Source of the DNA: Streptomyces sp. NBC_00683
GTDB lineage: Bacteria; Actinomycetota; Actinomycetes; Streptomycetales; Streptomycetaceae
Direction of reading: 5' to 3'
DNA length: 64,000 bases
Assembly (NCBI RefSeq): GCF_036226745.1
Contig: NZ_CP109013.1
Coordinates: forward strand, 4,464,001-4,528,000
A model generated the notes under the pieces. That model was not told the DNA's origin. It made no database searches and saw only the letters and a list, made by a program, of their open reading frames with translations. Made by a program: the position numbers and the translations under genes. Below are positions 34,105 to 43,151 of this stretch, in pieces (position 1 is the stretch's first letter; each line of letters begins with the position of its first letter).

Positions 34105-34995
34105 ATGGACACCCACACCACTCCCGGAACCCCCGTCACCCTCCTCGGCCTCGGCGGCATGGGCACCGCGCTCGCCCGTGCCTGGCTCGGCGCGGGACAC
34201 CCGCTGACCGTCTGGAACCGCACCCCGGAGAAGGCCGGACCACTGGCGGGCGAGGGTGCGCGGGTGGCGTCGACCCCGGCCGGGGCGGTCGCGTCGGCAA
34301 CCGGTCCCGTCGTCCTCTGCCTGCTGGACGACGCCTCGGTCGAAGAGGCCCTGGACGGCGTCGACCTGACCGGCAAGGACGTGGTCAACCTGACCACGAG
34401 CACCCCCGCCGATGCCCGGCTACGTGCCCGCTGGGCCGTGGAGCGGGGCGCCCGTTTCCTGGACGGCGGGATCATGGCCGTACCCCCGATGATCGGCCGG
34501 CCGGAGACCGGCGGCTACATCTTCTACAGCGGCGACCGCGCACTGTTCGAACGCCACAGCGGGGCACTGGAGGTTCCCGCCGGTGCGAAGTTCGTCGGTG
34601 AGGACCCCGGTCACGCGGCGCTGCACGACATCGCCCTGCTCAGCGCGATGACCGGCATGCTCGCGGGTATCACCCACGCCTTCGCCCTGGTGGGCGCCGA
34701 GAAGGACCTCGACCGGGCCGGATTTGCGGCCCTGCTCGCCGAATGGCTCGGCGCCATGTCCGGCACGACCCACGAGATGGCCGCCCAGCTGGAGAGCGGC
34801 GACTACACGGAGGGCGTCACCTCCAACCTCGCCATGATGACGGCGGGCAACGACGCGCTCCTGGCCACGGCGGAGGACCGGTCGGTCGATCCCCGGCTCC
34901 TCACCCCGTACATGGAGCTGATGCGCCGTCGGGTGGCCCAGGGCCACGGAGACGAAGGACTGGCGGGCATGGTCGGCCTGCTGAGGGGCGAGTGA
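34105..34995 (+). CDS. NADP-binding imine reductase/beta-hydroxyacid dehydrogenase-like protein
   Basis: 296 residues from ATG 34105 (MDTHTTPG). Cofactor motif LLGLGGMGTALARAWLGAGH followed by VWNRTPEK, favouring NADPH. LDGGIMAVPPMIG and the C-terminal helical domain fit the imine-reductase branch of the 6-phosphogluconate dehydrogenase superfamily. The catalytic residue of imine reductases varies and is not obvious here. It is induced, probably, through the divergent HxlR protein. Confidence 0.85.
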   Translation: MDTHTTPGTPVTLLGLGGMGTALARAWLGAGHPLTVWNRTPEKAGPLAGEGARVASTPAGAVASATGPVVLCLLDDASVEEALDGVDLTGKDVVNLTTSTPADARLRARWAVERGARFLDGGIMAVPPMIGRPETGGYIFYSGDRALFERHSGALEVPAGAKFVGEDPGHAALHDIALLSAMTGMLAGITHAFALVGAEKDLDRAGFAALLAEWLGAMSGTTHEMAAQLESGDYTEGVTSNLAMMTAGNDALLATAEDRSVDPRLLTPYMELMRRRVAQGHGDEGLAGMVGLLRGE

Positions 34996-35055
34996 GGGCG
35001 CACGCGCGCTTCACGGTGTCGCGTCCGGTGTGAGCACGCTCCTCCGCGCAACGCA

Positions 35056-35257
35056 TTCCGAAAGAGTTCGAAACTTTCGGAAATGAAGATCTTTGATTCT
35101 GATCCGGCAATTACATCCTGCGTGACCATCATAAGGTCGATGGACGTGATAGTTCCTATGACCAGGTAATACGATCACCATACGTACTCCTCGACCGAGC
35201 GACTGTTTCGTAACTCGTGCCGAAACTATTGACAGTTGACGAGGGCAGATCAACACT
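35056..35257 (+). promoter_or_regulatory. Xylanase promoter region with overlapping palindromes
   Basis: The gap 34996-35476 is AT-richer than its surroundings. TTCCGAAAG (35056-35064) and CTTTCGGAA (35074-35082) are perfect 9-bp arms around AGTTCGAAA, embedding CGAAACTTTCG (35069-35079). Further down, CGAAACTATTG (35221-35231) overlaps the -35 box TTGACA (35229-35234), and AACACT (35252-35257) is a weak -10 at 17 bases spacing. Two sites 150 bases apart would allow looping by a repressor. Confidence 0.6.
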
Positions 35258-35476
35258 GAGCGCCGTCGGCAGACCTCAGATCGCTGTCGATCCGGGTCCA
35301 CCACGACCCGTCACCGGGGCCGGTCCGCCGAACACGCAACGGCCGGGCCCGTGTTCGGCCGGGCTGCGCGGCACCGACGCGCATGCGCCGTCGTCGCCCG
35401 TTCACCGGCACCTTCGCGAGACGTGTTGCGCTGCCCGGCCCCAACGGCCTTACGAGGACGAGGAGGAAGTACGCAC

Positions 35477-36487
35477 ATGAACGACGCACCCGCACATGCG
35501 ACGAGCCGCGCAAGCGGCCGCACCAGGTCATTCGGCCGCTTCAGGCTTTTCATCCGCAGTGCCTTCGCCATGGCGATGGCCTGCGTGGCCGCAATTGCGC
35601 TGCCCGGCACCGCCAGTGCCGACACGGTCATCAACTCGAATCAGACCGGGACCAACAACGGCTACTACTACTCGTTCTGGACGGACAGTTCCGGGACGGT
35701 CTCGATGAACCTGGGATCCGGCGGCACCTACGGCACGTCGTGGAGCAACACCGGGAACTTCGTGGCCGGTAAGGGCTGGAGCACCGGCGGGCGCCGGAGC
35801 GTGACCTACTCGGGCACCTTCAACCCGTCCGGCAACGCGTACCTGACGCTCTACGGCTGGTCGACGAACCCGCTCGTCGAGTACTACATCGTCGACAACT
35901 GGGGCACCTACCGGCCCACGGGAACGTTCAAGGGCACCGTCTCCAGCGACGGCGGAACGTACGACATCTACGAGACGACGCGGACCAACGCCCCCTCCAT
36001 CGAAGGCACCAAGACGTTCAAGCAGTTCTGGAGCGTCAGGCAGGCGAAGAGAACCGGCGGAACCATCACCACCGGCAACCACTTCGACGCCTGGGCCCAG
36101 AAGGGGATGAACCTGGGCACCTTCAACTACATGATCATGGCCACCGAGGGCTACCAGAGCAGCGGGAGCTCCAACATCACGCTGGGCAGCTCGTCCGGTG
36201 GTGGCGGTGGTGGCGGTGGTGGCGGCTGCACCGCCACCCTGTCCGCGGGCGAGAAGTGGAGCGACCGGTACAACCTCGACGTCGCGGTCTCCGGCTCCAG
36301 CAACTGGACCGTGACGATGAACGTCCCGTCCCCGCAGAAGGTCCTCTCCACCTGGAACACGACCGCCAGTTACCCGAGCGCCCAGGTACTGACAGCCAAA
36401 TCGAACGGCAGCGGCAACAACTTCGGGGTCACCCTCCAGGCCAACGGATCCTGGACCTGGCCGACGGTCTCCTGCAGCGCAGGCTGA
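35477..36487 (+). CDS. Secreted GH11 endo-1,4-beta-xylanase with C-terminal binding module
   Basis: 336 residues from ATG 35477 (AGGAGGAAG upstream). Twin-arginine-like N-terminus and signal peptide to about residue 49 (GTASADTV). GH11 jelly-roll domain (about 50-240), with the nucleophile glutamate in NPLVEYYIV and the acid/base glutamate in [12 protein letters not shown] run of about ten glycines forms the linker, then a small domain (about 254-336: [34 protein letters not shown]...[12 protein letters not shown]) resembling the xylan-binding module of XlnB. It hydrolyses xylan outside the cell. Confidence 0.95.
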   Translation: MNDAPAHATSRASGRTRSFGRFRLFIRSAFAMAMACVAAIALPGTASADTVINSNQTGTNNGYYYSFWTDSSGTVSMNLGSGGTYGTSWSNTGNFVAGKGWSTGGRRSVTYSGTFNPSGNAYLTLYGWSTNPLVEYYIVDNWGTYRPTGTFKGTVSSDGGTYDIYETTRTNAPSIEGTKTFKQFWSVRQAKRTGGTITTGNHFDAWAQKGMNLGTFNYMIMATEGYQSSGSSNITLGSSSGGGGGGGGGGCTATLSAGEKWSDRYNLDVAVSGSSNWTVTMNVPSPQKVLSTWNTTASYPSAQVLTAKSNGSGNNFGVTLQANGSWTWPTVSCSAG

Positions 36488-36514
36488 CCTTCCGCGGAGC
36501 ACGCCCGTGACACC

Positions 36515-36559
36515 GCGCCGATCGGGGCGGCGGCACCCGGCCGCCGCCCCGGTCGGCGC
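36515..36559 (+). terminator. Terminator of the xylanase gene
   Basis: Long GC-rich hairpin, about 20 bp per arm with one or two mismatches (36515-36534 with 36539-36559), beginning 28 bases after the stop. Confidence 0.8.
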
Positions 36560-36589
36560 ACGCGGCGGGCGACCCTGCACACTGCCCGC

Positions 36590-36841
36590 ATGCGCATAGC
36601 CTTGGTTGTGACGACGGTGCTCTTCGTGCTCAGCTCGGCCTCCGCGGTCAACTTCGCGCTCAAGGGCCGTGGGTGGGCGGCGGTCGGCGTCTTCCTGCCG
36701 TCCGTCGGCCTCGCGGCCATCCTGCTCGGCGGAGTGGAGCGGCAGAGCATGGCCCTCTTCTGGCTGGGATGCCTGCTCGTCGTGGCCGGCCTCGGCGCGG
36801 AGGCCCTGGACCACCGGCGAACCCGAACCCCCGCGAAGTAG
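36590..36841 (+). CDS. Small two/three-helix membrane protein
   Basis: 83 residues with hydrophobic stretches at about 4-24, 29-47 and 53-70 and a basic C-terminal tail (DHRRTRTPAK). It has a proper ATG, hydrophobicity that would not be expected from a chance frame, and ends seven bases before the convergent HEAT-repeat gene. The family is not recognised. Confidence 0.6.
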   Translation: MRIALVVTTVLFVLSSASAVNFALKGRGWAAVGVFLPSVGLAAILLGGVERQSMALFWLGCLLVVAGLGAEALDHRRTRTPAK

Positions 36842-36847
36842 CGGCGG

Positions 36848-39800
36848 TCACCCCTGGGAGGCCGCGATCCGGTCGAGGACGTCCGTGTAGAGCGACCGTC
36901 TGTCGGGGCGGGCGTGGTCGGCGGCACGCCTGAGAGCGGGGACCGCCGGTGTGCCCATCCCGACGAGCCCCTCGGTCGCGGCCCTGCGGACCACCGGGTG
37001 TGCGTGCGCGAGCAGGCCGGTCACGGCAGGGATCGCGGGCGCCCAGGAGGCGTGGCAGAGGGCGCGGATCGCCGTCCGGACCACGTCGTGCCGGGGGTCG
37101 TCGAGCAGGACCTCGGTGTGCCGCAGGTAGGTCTGCCGGTCCAGCATCGCCCGCGAGGCACGGTGGGCGTGCAGGCGGACCTCCCTCCTGGGGTGGTGCA
37201 GCAACTCACCTATGAGGTCCCGCAGTTCGGGGTCCACGTCCGTGTTCGGGCCCGGATGTATCTCGGTCAGCCGGGTGAGTGCCCGGCGTACCCCGCCCGG
37301 ATCGCCGGTGCGGGCCTGCTCCAGCAACTCCTGCCGGTTCGGACGGTGCGGGGCTCCGGCGGACACGGCATGCGGCGCGCGGGCGCGGAGCGCCTCCAGT
37401 GCGGCCGCGTCCTGCCGTGCGGCGTCGGGTCCACGCAGCGGGCCCCCGACGAGACGCATCCCGTCCGCGAGGTCGTCGCGCCCCTCGGCGCGCAGCCGTC
37501 GGCAGACCGCGACCAGCGCGGATGTGCGCAGCACCGGACGGCCGGTGAGCAGGTCGAGGTACCCCCAGGCCCCACGGTCGAGGCGGTCGCCGAGGTGCTC
37601 CGCCAGGACATCGGCCGGGACCCTGAGCAGCGCCTGTCCGGTCGCGGCCGAGGCACGGTCGTCCTCCCACCATTCGAGCAGCAGCGGCACCAGCGGACCG
37701 AGTTCCCACGGGTCGAGGCTCATGGCCGCGAGAGCCACCCGCTCGCGCAGGATGCCGTCGGACCGGAGCTCCGTCACGTCGAGGGCGCTGAGCGTGCGGG
37801 CCAGGTCGGCGCCGACGGGTATGTCGACGTGGCCGCGCAGGTACGCCCGCAGCAGGGGAGTTCGGACCTCGGGCTCCGGCCACTTCAGGAGTGCCAGTGC
37901 CGCGGTCGTCCTGCGATCGGGAGCGGATCCGTGCAGCATGGCCAGCAGGCGCTCACGAAGTGCGGTCGAACGGGGCTGGTCGAGGTCGTCGGCGTTGACG
38001 TTCCGCGCGGCCGGCGTGGGCACGTGAGCGGTCTCGGTGATGGTCCACGGGGGCGCGTCGAGGGGCTGGACGCCTTCCATCAGGTCGACGAGCGCGGCGC
38101 GGACCTCCGGGCCGGCCGAGGGGTGGACCTCGATCAGTGCGTTCAGGCGGTCCCCGGAGCGGACCCCGGAGGTGTCCGTACGGCGGAACTCCTCCAGGGC
38201 GCCCGGTGTGCGCACCGCGGCTTCCAGCGCGGCCCGCCACGCTTCTGCGTCGGCGGGCACGGAGTCCGTGGTGGGCTCCGGTACGGCGAAGGCCTCCCGC
38301 AGTACGGCGGCCTCGGCGAGCCAGGGGTCGGCACCGAGCCGGGCCGCGGCGAGCGCCTGTTCGAGATCGGCGCGGACCAGCACGGCGTCGAGGCGGCGCA
38401 GCAGCGCCAGCGCGGACCGGCCCCCCTCGGGGGCGGGAGGCAGTGCGCGTACGGCGTCGGCGACGGCCGCCTTCCGGACCGCCGAGAGGTTCGGTGCGAT
38501 CGCCTCGAATACGGCGACGAGGCCGTGCCGGTCCCCGTCCGGGGCCTCGGCGAGCACGTCGGTCAGGACCTGGGCGAACCGGGCGAAGACCGTCAGCTCC
38601 TCCGGCGCCCACGGTGCGGGGCACAGTCGCAGGGTGAACCGCACCACCCGGTCCCGGGCGGCGGGTTCGGAGTCGGCGAGCCGGAGCCAGTCCGCCAGCA
38701 TGGGCCGCAGTCCGGACAACCGGTCGGGGTGCGGGGGCTCGTCCCTCCCGGCGAGGCGCAGCGCGAGCGACGGATTCCAGCCCTCCCTCACCAGCGACGT
38801 GACGTCGGGGTCCGGCCCGCCGCCCTCGTCCGCCGGTGGCCGGCGCGCGGCGGGCGCGGTGATGCCGTGCTCGGCCAGTGACGCGGAGAGGTCCGCGACC
38901 GTCCCGGATTCGAGCCGGACCAGGCCGCCCGCCACCAGGGCGAGCAGGGCCGGTGCGACCGGTGAGGCCTGGTCGTCCAGCGCGCGTACCGAACGGACCG
39001 GCAGTACGCCGTCGAGCCCGTCCAGCAGCAGCTCGCGGGCCCGGCCGCTCTCGCTGTGCTCGGCGGCGGCCAGCAGGGTCGCGGCGTACGCCTCTCCGAG
39101 GACGGCACGCAGCGCCTCGACGATTGCGGCACGCAGCCCGGGGTTGTCGCTGTGCCCGAGCCGGTGGAGCAGTGCGGGTACAGCCGTCGGTGTGCCGACC
39201 TCGGCCAGGACCGCGGCGGCGGTCTTCTTGATGTTCATGTTCGGGTGGTCGAGACATGCCGCGATCGCGGTACCGGCCCAGCGGGCACCCGCGTGGCCGA
39301 GGGCGAGGAGCGCCTGCCGGACGGTCTGGACGTCCTGGGCGGTGGTCAGCGCGATCAGGGTCGCCGACAGGGTCTGCGCGTCGTCCCCCCGGGCGTCGCG
39401 GGCGAGCAACGCGATCACGTGCTTGCGTACGTGGCCGTCGCGGTGCCGCAGCATGCGGTGCACCCGTGCGCGGGTGCGCGTACTGGGGGCTCGGAGCAGC
39501 AGTTCCAGCAGGATCGTCTGCTCACCGGCGGGCAGTCCCGGCCGGTCCAGCAGGTTCAGTGCCGTCGCCGCGACGAGTGCATGCCCGGCCGTGTGCGCGT
39601 CCGCCGCGTCGAGCAGGCAGGAGGGCCTGATCCGTCCCCGCTCGTGGAGACGGCGGCCCAGGGCGTGGACGGCGTCCAGCACCTCCTGGGGCACGGCGGG
39701 TTCGCCTGCCGTCGGTCCGCTGTCGAGCCCCGAGTCCGTGGCACCGGATTCCCGGGCCGCCGCCAGTTCGCTCACGATGCGCGCAAGAAGGTCCTCGATG

Positions 39801-41470
39801 ACCGGCAGGGTGCCGGCGCCGCCGTGGGCCGCCAGCCTGCACAGGGCCGCCACCGGCCTGCCGGGGTCCGGGCGGGAGCTGAGGAGCGCCAGTTCCTGCT
39901 CGTCCGGCCCGCCGAGGTCGCTCGCGATGCGGGGCGGCAGGTCGGCGGGATCGAGGCGGACGAGGAGGGCGCGCCGCTGTGCCGGATCTCCGGTGAGGTG
40001 CCACAGGAGCTCCAGGGCGCGGTTCCGTACGGCGCGGAGATGGGGTGCGATCACGCCCTCGCTCCCGGGTGCGTCCATGCCCGCGCCGAGGCCGAGTCCT
40101 TCCCTCAGCACCAGTACCGTCCGGTGCCCGCCGACGGCCTCCAGTGCCTCCAGGGCCGCGCCGGGTGCCGACGGGAGCAGGGCGAGCACGGCCTCCTCGG
40201 CGTCCGCATGGCGAAGCTCACGGATCGCGGCCAGGAAGGGCCCCGGCGCGGTGACGCGCGGCAGCAGCCGTGCGATCGCCTCCCCGACCGGGAGCTCCCT
40301 CGCCCCCTGCCCGGCCAGGGCGACCAGCAGGTCGAGCCGCCGCGGCCACCCGGGATCCTCCGCGTCCGCGTCCATCAACGCCCGGAACACCACCTGTCGG
40401 CAGGTGAAGAGGACCGACGCGACCTCCCCGGGCGGAATCGAATGGTCTGCGAGGGCCAGGCCGACGACCGACGGGGCGTGCAGGTCGTCCGGAAAGTGCC
40501 CCCGCCGGTGCAGCCCGCGCAGGCAGCTCACCGCGGGACCGCCGAACAGCAGGGGGTCCTGCGCGGCGATGGCCGTCAGTTCACCGATGTCACCGCGGTC
40601 CGCCAGGTCTCCGAGCAGTTCCATCCCCTTCCGGCGCAGGACCGGTGGCAGTTCCGGATCGCCGACGACCTGCCGCAGCAGGCCGGCGTGCCCGTGGCGG
40701 GCGGCGGCCACGAGGGCCGCGTCGGCAACTTCGGGTCGCTCAACCGCCGGGCCGGCGGCGAGGAAGGGGGACAGGCGTCCCGTCGGGACCGGGTCCATCG
40801 TCGCCCAGGGCTGGGCGAGTTCTTCCAGGGCGGCCATGACGACCGCGCCGCCGCCGGCGAGCAGCCCGACCACGACCTCGCGGACCCGGGCGGGGGCCAG
40901 CAGTCCCGCGTGCAGTCCCTGCCGGGCCAGCCGGAGAGCCTCGGCGCGCAACACCGGGTCGCCGGTGTCCGCCAGTTCGCCCACGAGGGGCGCGAGCCGG
41001 TGCGCGTCGGCGGCGCTCGCCCCCCGTACCGCTTGGTAGAGCAGTTCACCGGGAGGTTCTCGCCGGACGATCGAGGGGTCGTTGAGGAGCTCGGCGCGCA
41101 GCCAGGCGATCCGCACGCGCACCGGCAGCTCGGCCGTACGCCACGACGGCCAGGAGCTGCCCTTCCGGAACGGCCCGAGCCGCTCGTAGAGACCCGCCAT
41201 GGCGAGTGCGGTCTCCGGCGGCCCGGTCACCGACGCCGGCAGGAGCGCCGCGAGTTCGGCCGCCTCGGGATGCGCGACGGCCGGCCCCGAGGTGACTCGT
41301 TCGGCGAGAAGGGCCAGCCCCAGATACCGCATTCGGGGATCCCCGTGCCGGATCAGACGCCCGAGGACGGCAGGCGGGCAGACCTGCGCGTCGAGGTGTC
41401 GGGACAGCCGGCCGACGTCGGCCCGGCGTACGGCATCGTGGAAGGTCTGGTCCGCCGGCATCGTCATCAT
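36848..41470 (-). CDS. Very large HEAT-repeat protein
   Basis: 1540 residues made almost entirely of paired helices typical of HEAT/ARM repeats, for example LLRQVVGDPELPPVLRRKGMELLGDLADRGDIGEL, ALLALGHAGARWAGTAIAACLDHPNMNIKKTAAAVLAEVGTPTAVPALLHRLGHSDNPGLRAAIVEALRAV and, at the end, VTGLLAHAHPVVRRAATEGLVGMGTPAVPALRRAADHARPDRRSLYTDVLDRI. No catalytic domain, signal peptide or membrane segment was seen. A scaffold role is inferred. Start candidates are ATG 41470, 41467 or 41461; none has a strong ribosome binding site. It stands alone, with convergent neighbour on one side and divergent on the other. Confidence 0.9.
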   Translation of the reverse strand: MMTMPADQTFHDAVRRADVGRLSRHLDAQVCPPAVLGRLIRHGDPRMRYLGLALLAERVTSGPAVAHPEAAELAALLPASVTGPPETALAMAGLYERLGPFRKGSSWPSWRTAELPVRVRIAWLRAELLNDPSIVRREPPGELLYQAVRGASAADAHRLAPLVGELADTGDPVLRAEALRLARQGLHAGLLAPARVREVVVGLLAGGGAVVMAALEELAQPWATMDPVPTGRLSPFLAAGPAVERPEVADAALVAAARHGHAGLLRQVVGDPELPPVLRRKGMELLGDLADRGDIGELTAIAAQDPLLFGGPAVSCLRGLHRRGHFPDDLHAPSVVGLALADHSIPPGEVASVLFTCRQVVFRALMDADAEDPGWPRRLDLLVALAGQGARELPVGEAIARLLPRVTAPGPFLAAIRELRHADAEEAVLALLPSAPGAALEALEAVGGHRTVLVLREGLGLGAGMDAPGSEGVIAPHLRAVRNRALELLWHLTGDPAQRRALLVRLDPADLPPRIASDLGGPDEQELALLSSRPDPGRPVAALCRLAAHGGAGTLPVIEDLLARIVSELAAARESGATDSGLDSGPTAGEPAVPQEVLDAVHALGRRLHERGRIRPSCLLDAADAHTAGHALVAATALNLLDRPGLPAGEQTILLELLLRAPSTRTRARVHRMLRHRDGHVRKHVIALLARDARGDDAQTLSATLIALTTAQDVQTVRQALLALGHAGARWAGTAIAACLDHPNMNIKKTAAAVLAEVGTPTAVPALLHRLGHSDNPGLRAAIVEALRAVLGEAYAATLLAAAEHSESGRARELLLDGLDGVLPVRSVRALDDQASPVAPALLALVAGGLVRLESGTVADLSASLAEHGITAPAARRPPADEGGGPDPDVTSLVREGWNPSLALRLAGRDEPPHPDRLSGLRPMLADWLRLADSEPAARDRVVRFTLRLCPAPWAPEELTVFARFAQVLTDVLAEAPDGDRHGLVAVFEAIAPNLSAVRKAAVADAVRALPPAPEGGRSALALLRRLDAVLVRADLEQALAAARLGADPWLAEAAVLREAFAVPEPTTDSVPADAEAWRAALEAAVRTPGALEEFRRTDTSGVRSGDRLNALIEVHPSAGPEVRAALVDLMEGVQPLDAPPWTITETAHVPTPAARNVNADDLDQPRSTALRERLLAMLHGSAPDRRTTAALALLKWPEPEVRTPLLRAYLRGHVDIPVGADLARTLSALDVTELRSDGILRERVALAAMSLDPWELGPLVPLLLEWWEDDRASAATGQALLRVPADVLAEHLGDRLDRGAWGYLDLLTGRPVLRTSALVAVCRRLRAEGRDDLADGMRLVGGPLRGPDAARQDAAALEALRARAPHAVSAGAPHRPNRQELLEQARTGDPGGVRRALTRLTEIHPGPNTDVDPELRDLIGELLHHPRREVRLHAHRASRAMLDRQTYLRHTEVLLDDPRHDVVRTAIRALCHASWAPAIPAVTGLLAHAHPVVRRAATEGLVGMGTPAVPALRRAADHARPDRRSLYTDVLDRIAASQG

Positions 41471-41799
41471 CGGATGCTAGCCAGGGCGTTCCCGGCTCCA
41501 CCAGCGAGATTCGGCCCGCCCCGTCGTCGGTCACGGCTTGGCGGTGCGGCTCGGAGACGTACCCGGGCCGTGCGCTTCGGCAGCGCCGATCATGCATCCC
41601 GTGCAAAGCCTGTGTTGCCTTGTGTGGCGGCAGTTTGACGCACAGTCAACAACGTGGCGCGGTCATGACAGCATCCCGGTATTGCTTGCTCCGCCCGAAC
41701 GCACCGAGCCATCGTCGGATGCGGCGTTCGAATCCCGAACGCCGCACCCACCCGGCGCGTGGAACCCCTGGCGCGCCACCGTTCGAGGAGGACCTCTCG
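41471..41799 (+). promoter_or_regulatory. Upstream region of the subtilisin-like protease gene
   Basis: 329 bases without a convincing gene. TTGACGCACAGTCAA at 41636-41650 is an inverted repeat (TTGAC/GTCAA arms) that also offers a -35 box; the -10 element is not clear. GAGGAGG at 41786 is the ribosome binding site of the protease. Confidence 0.4.
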
Positions 41800-43011
41800 A
41801 TGGCAGCAGTGCGTAACATCAGGCGGAGGATCGCCGCGGCGATCGCCACCGCGACGACCGTGGCGCTGGCAGTCGGAGCAGGTGCGGCCTTACCCGCCCA
41901 GGCGGCCCAGCCGGAGGGCAGAGTCCTGCACGCCGGGACAGCCGAGGCGGTGGCCGGCAGCTACATCGTCACGCTGAAGCAGACGGCGGGGTTCAAGGCT
42001 TCCACAGCCCACGGCAAGCAGCTGATAGCCGAGTACGGCGGCCACATCAAGCGCACCTACACGTCGGCGTTGAACGGCTACGCCGCCACGCTCACCAGCA
42101 CCGGGGCCAAGCGGCTCGCCGCCGACCCGGCGGTCGCCTCGGTCGAGCAGGACCAGAAGGTCCACTCGACCGCCACCCAGAGCAACGCCCCCTGGGGCCT
42201 CGACCGGATCGACCAGACGAACCTCCCGCTGAGCGGCACGTACACCTACCCGGACTCGGGGGGCGGCGGCACAACCGTCTACGTCCTCGACACCGGGGTG
42301 CGCATCAGCCACCAGCAGATCAGCGGCCGCGCCTCGTACGGCTACGACTTCGTCGACAACGACACCACCGCCCAGGACGGTGCCGGTCACGGCACCCATG
42401 TCGCCACGACCGTCGCCGGAAGCACCTACGGTGTGGCGAAGAAGGCGAAGATCGTCGCAGTGCGTGTCCTCGGCAACAACGGCTCCGGCACCACTGCCGG
42501 GGTCATCGCGGGCGTCGACTGGATCACCGCCAACCACGTCGCCTCCTCCGTCGCGAACGTGTCGCTCGGCGGCGCGGCCAGCACCACGCTGGACAACGCG
42601 GTGCGCCGGTCGATCGCGTCCGGGGTCACGTACTCCATCGCCGCCGGCAACTCGGGTGCACTCGCGTCCGGTTACTCCCCTGCCCGGGTCGACACCGCGA
42701 TCACCGTCGGCGCCACGACCAGGACCGACGCCAAGGCCAGTTACTCGAACTACGGCCCCGTCGTGGACATCTTCGCGCCGGGCTCCGACATCACGGCCGG
42801 CTGGAACAGCTCGGACACCGCCACCTACACCGGCAACGGCACCTCCTTCGCAGCGCCGCACGTCGCCGGCGCTGCCGCGGTCTACCTGACGAACCACCCC
42901 GGGGCCTCCCCGGCGGCAGTGGCAGCGGCACTCGTGAACGGCGCGACGTCCAACGTCCTCACGGGCGTCGGATCCGGCTCCCCGAACAAGCTCCTCAAGC
43001 TCGTCCCCTAA
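41800..43011 (+). CDS. Secreted S8 family serine protease
   Basis: 403 residues from ATG 41800. Signal peptide to about residue 32 (LPAQAAQP), an I9 propeptide (about 45-115: GSYIVTLKQTAGFKASTAHGKQLIAEYGGHIKRTYTSALNGYAATLT), then a proteinase-K-like catalytic domain with Asp in VLDTGV, His in GHGTHVA and Ser in GTSFAAPHVAG. It is autoprocessed and secreted. No C-terminal extra domain. Confidence 0.96.
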   Translation: MAAVRNIRRRIAAAIATATTVALAVGAGAALPAQAAQPEGRVLHAGTAEAVAGSYIVTLKQTAGFKASTAHGKQLIAEYGGHIKRTYTSALNGYAATLTSTGAKRLAADPAVASVEQDQKVHSTATQSNAPWGLDRIDQTNLPLSGTYTYPDSGGGGTTVYVLDTGVRISHQQISGRASYGYDFVDNDTTAQDGAGHGTHVATTVAGSTYGVAKKAKIVAVRVLGNNGSGTTAGVIAGVDWITANHVASSVANVSLGGAASTTLDNAVRRSIASGVTYSIAAGNSGALASGYSPARVDTAITVGATTRTDAKASYSNYGPVVDIFAPGSDITAGWNSSDTATYTGNGTSFAAPHVAGAAAVYLTNHPGASPAAVAAALVNGATSNVLTGVGSGSPNKLLKLVP

Positions 43012-43021
43012 CCGCATGACG

Positions 43022-43066
43022 GCCGGGGACGTGTACGGGGCCGGCCGCCCCGTACACGTCCCCGGC
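43022..43066 (+). terminator. Strong terminator of the protease gene
   Basis: Perfect 19-bp stem: GCCGGGGACGTGTACGGGG (43022-43040) with its complement at 43048-43066, loop of seven bases, starting 11 bases after the stop. Confidence 0.9.
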
Positions 43067-43151
43067 TCTGCTGTGCGGCGGACCGGCAACCCGCGCGGGT
43101 GGTGGCGGCGACTTGAGGGCGGAGTCCCGTCCCCCATCAAGGGAGTCACCC

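Noticed and set aside
38037..41039. A 1000-codon open frame antisense to the HEAT-repeat gene
   Set aside because: High GC keeps the opposite frame free of stops. The translation is Ser/Arg/Ala-rich without domains, while the minus-strand frame encodes clear helical repeats.
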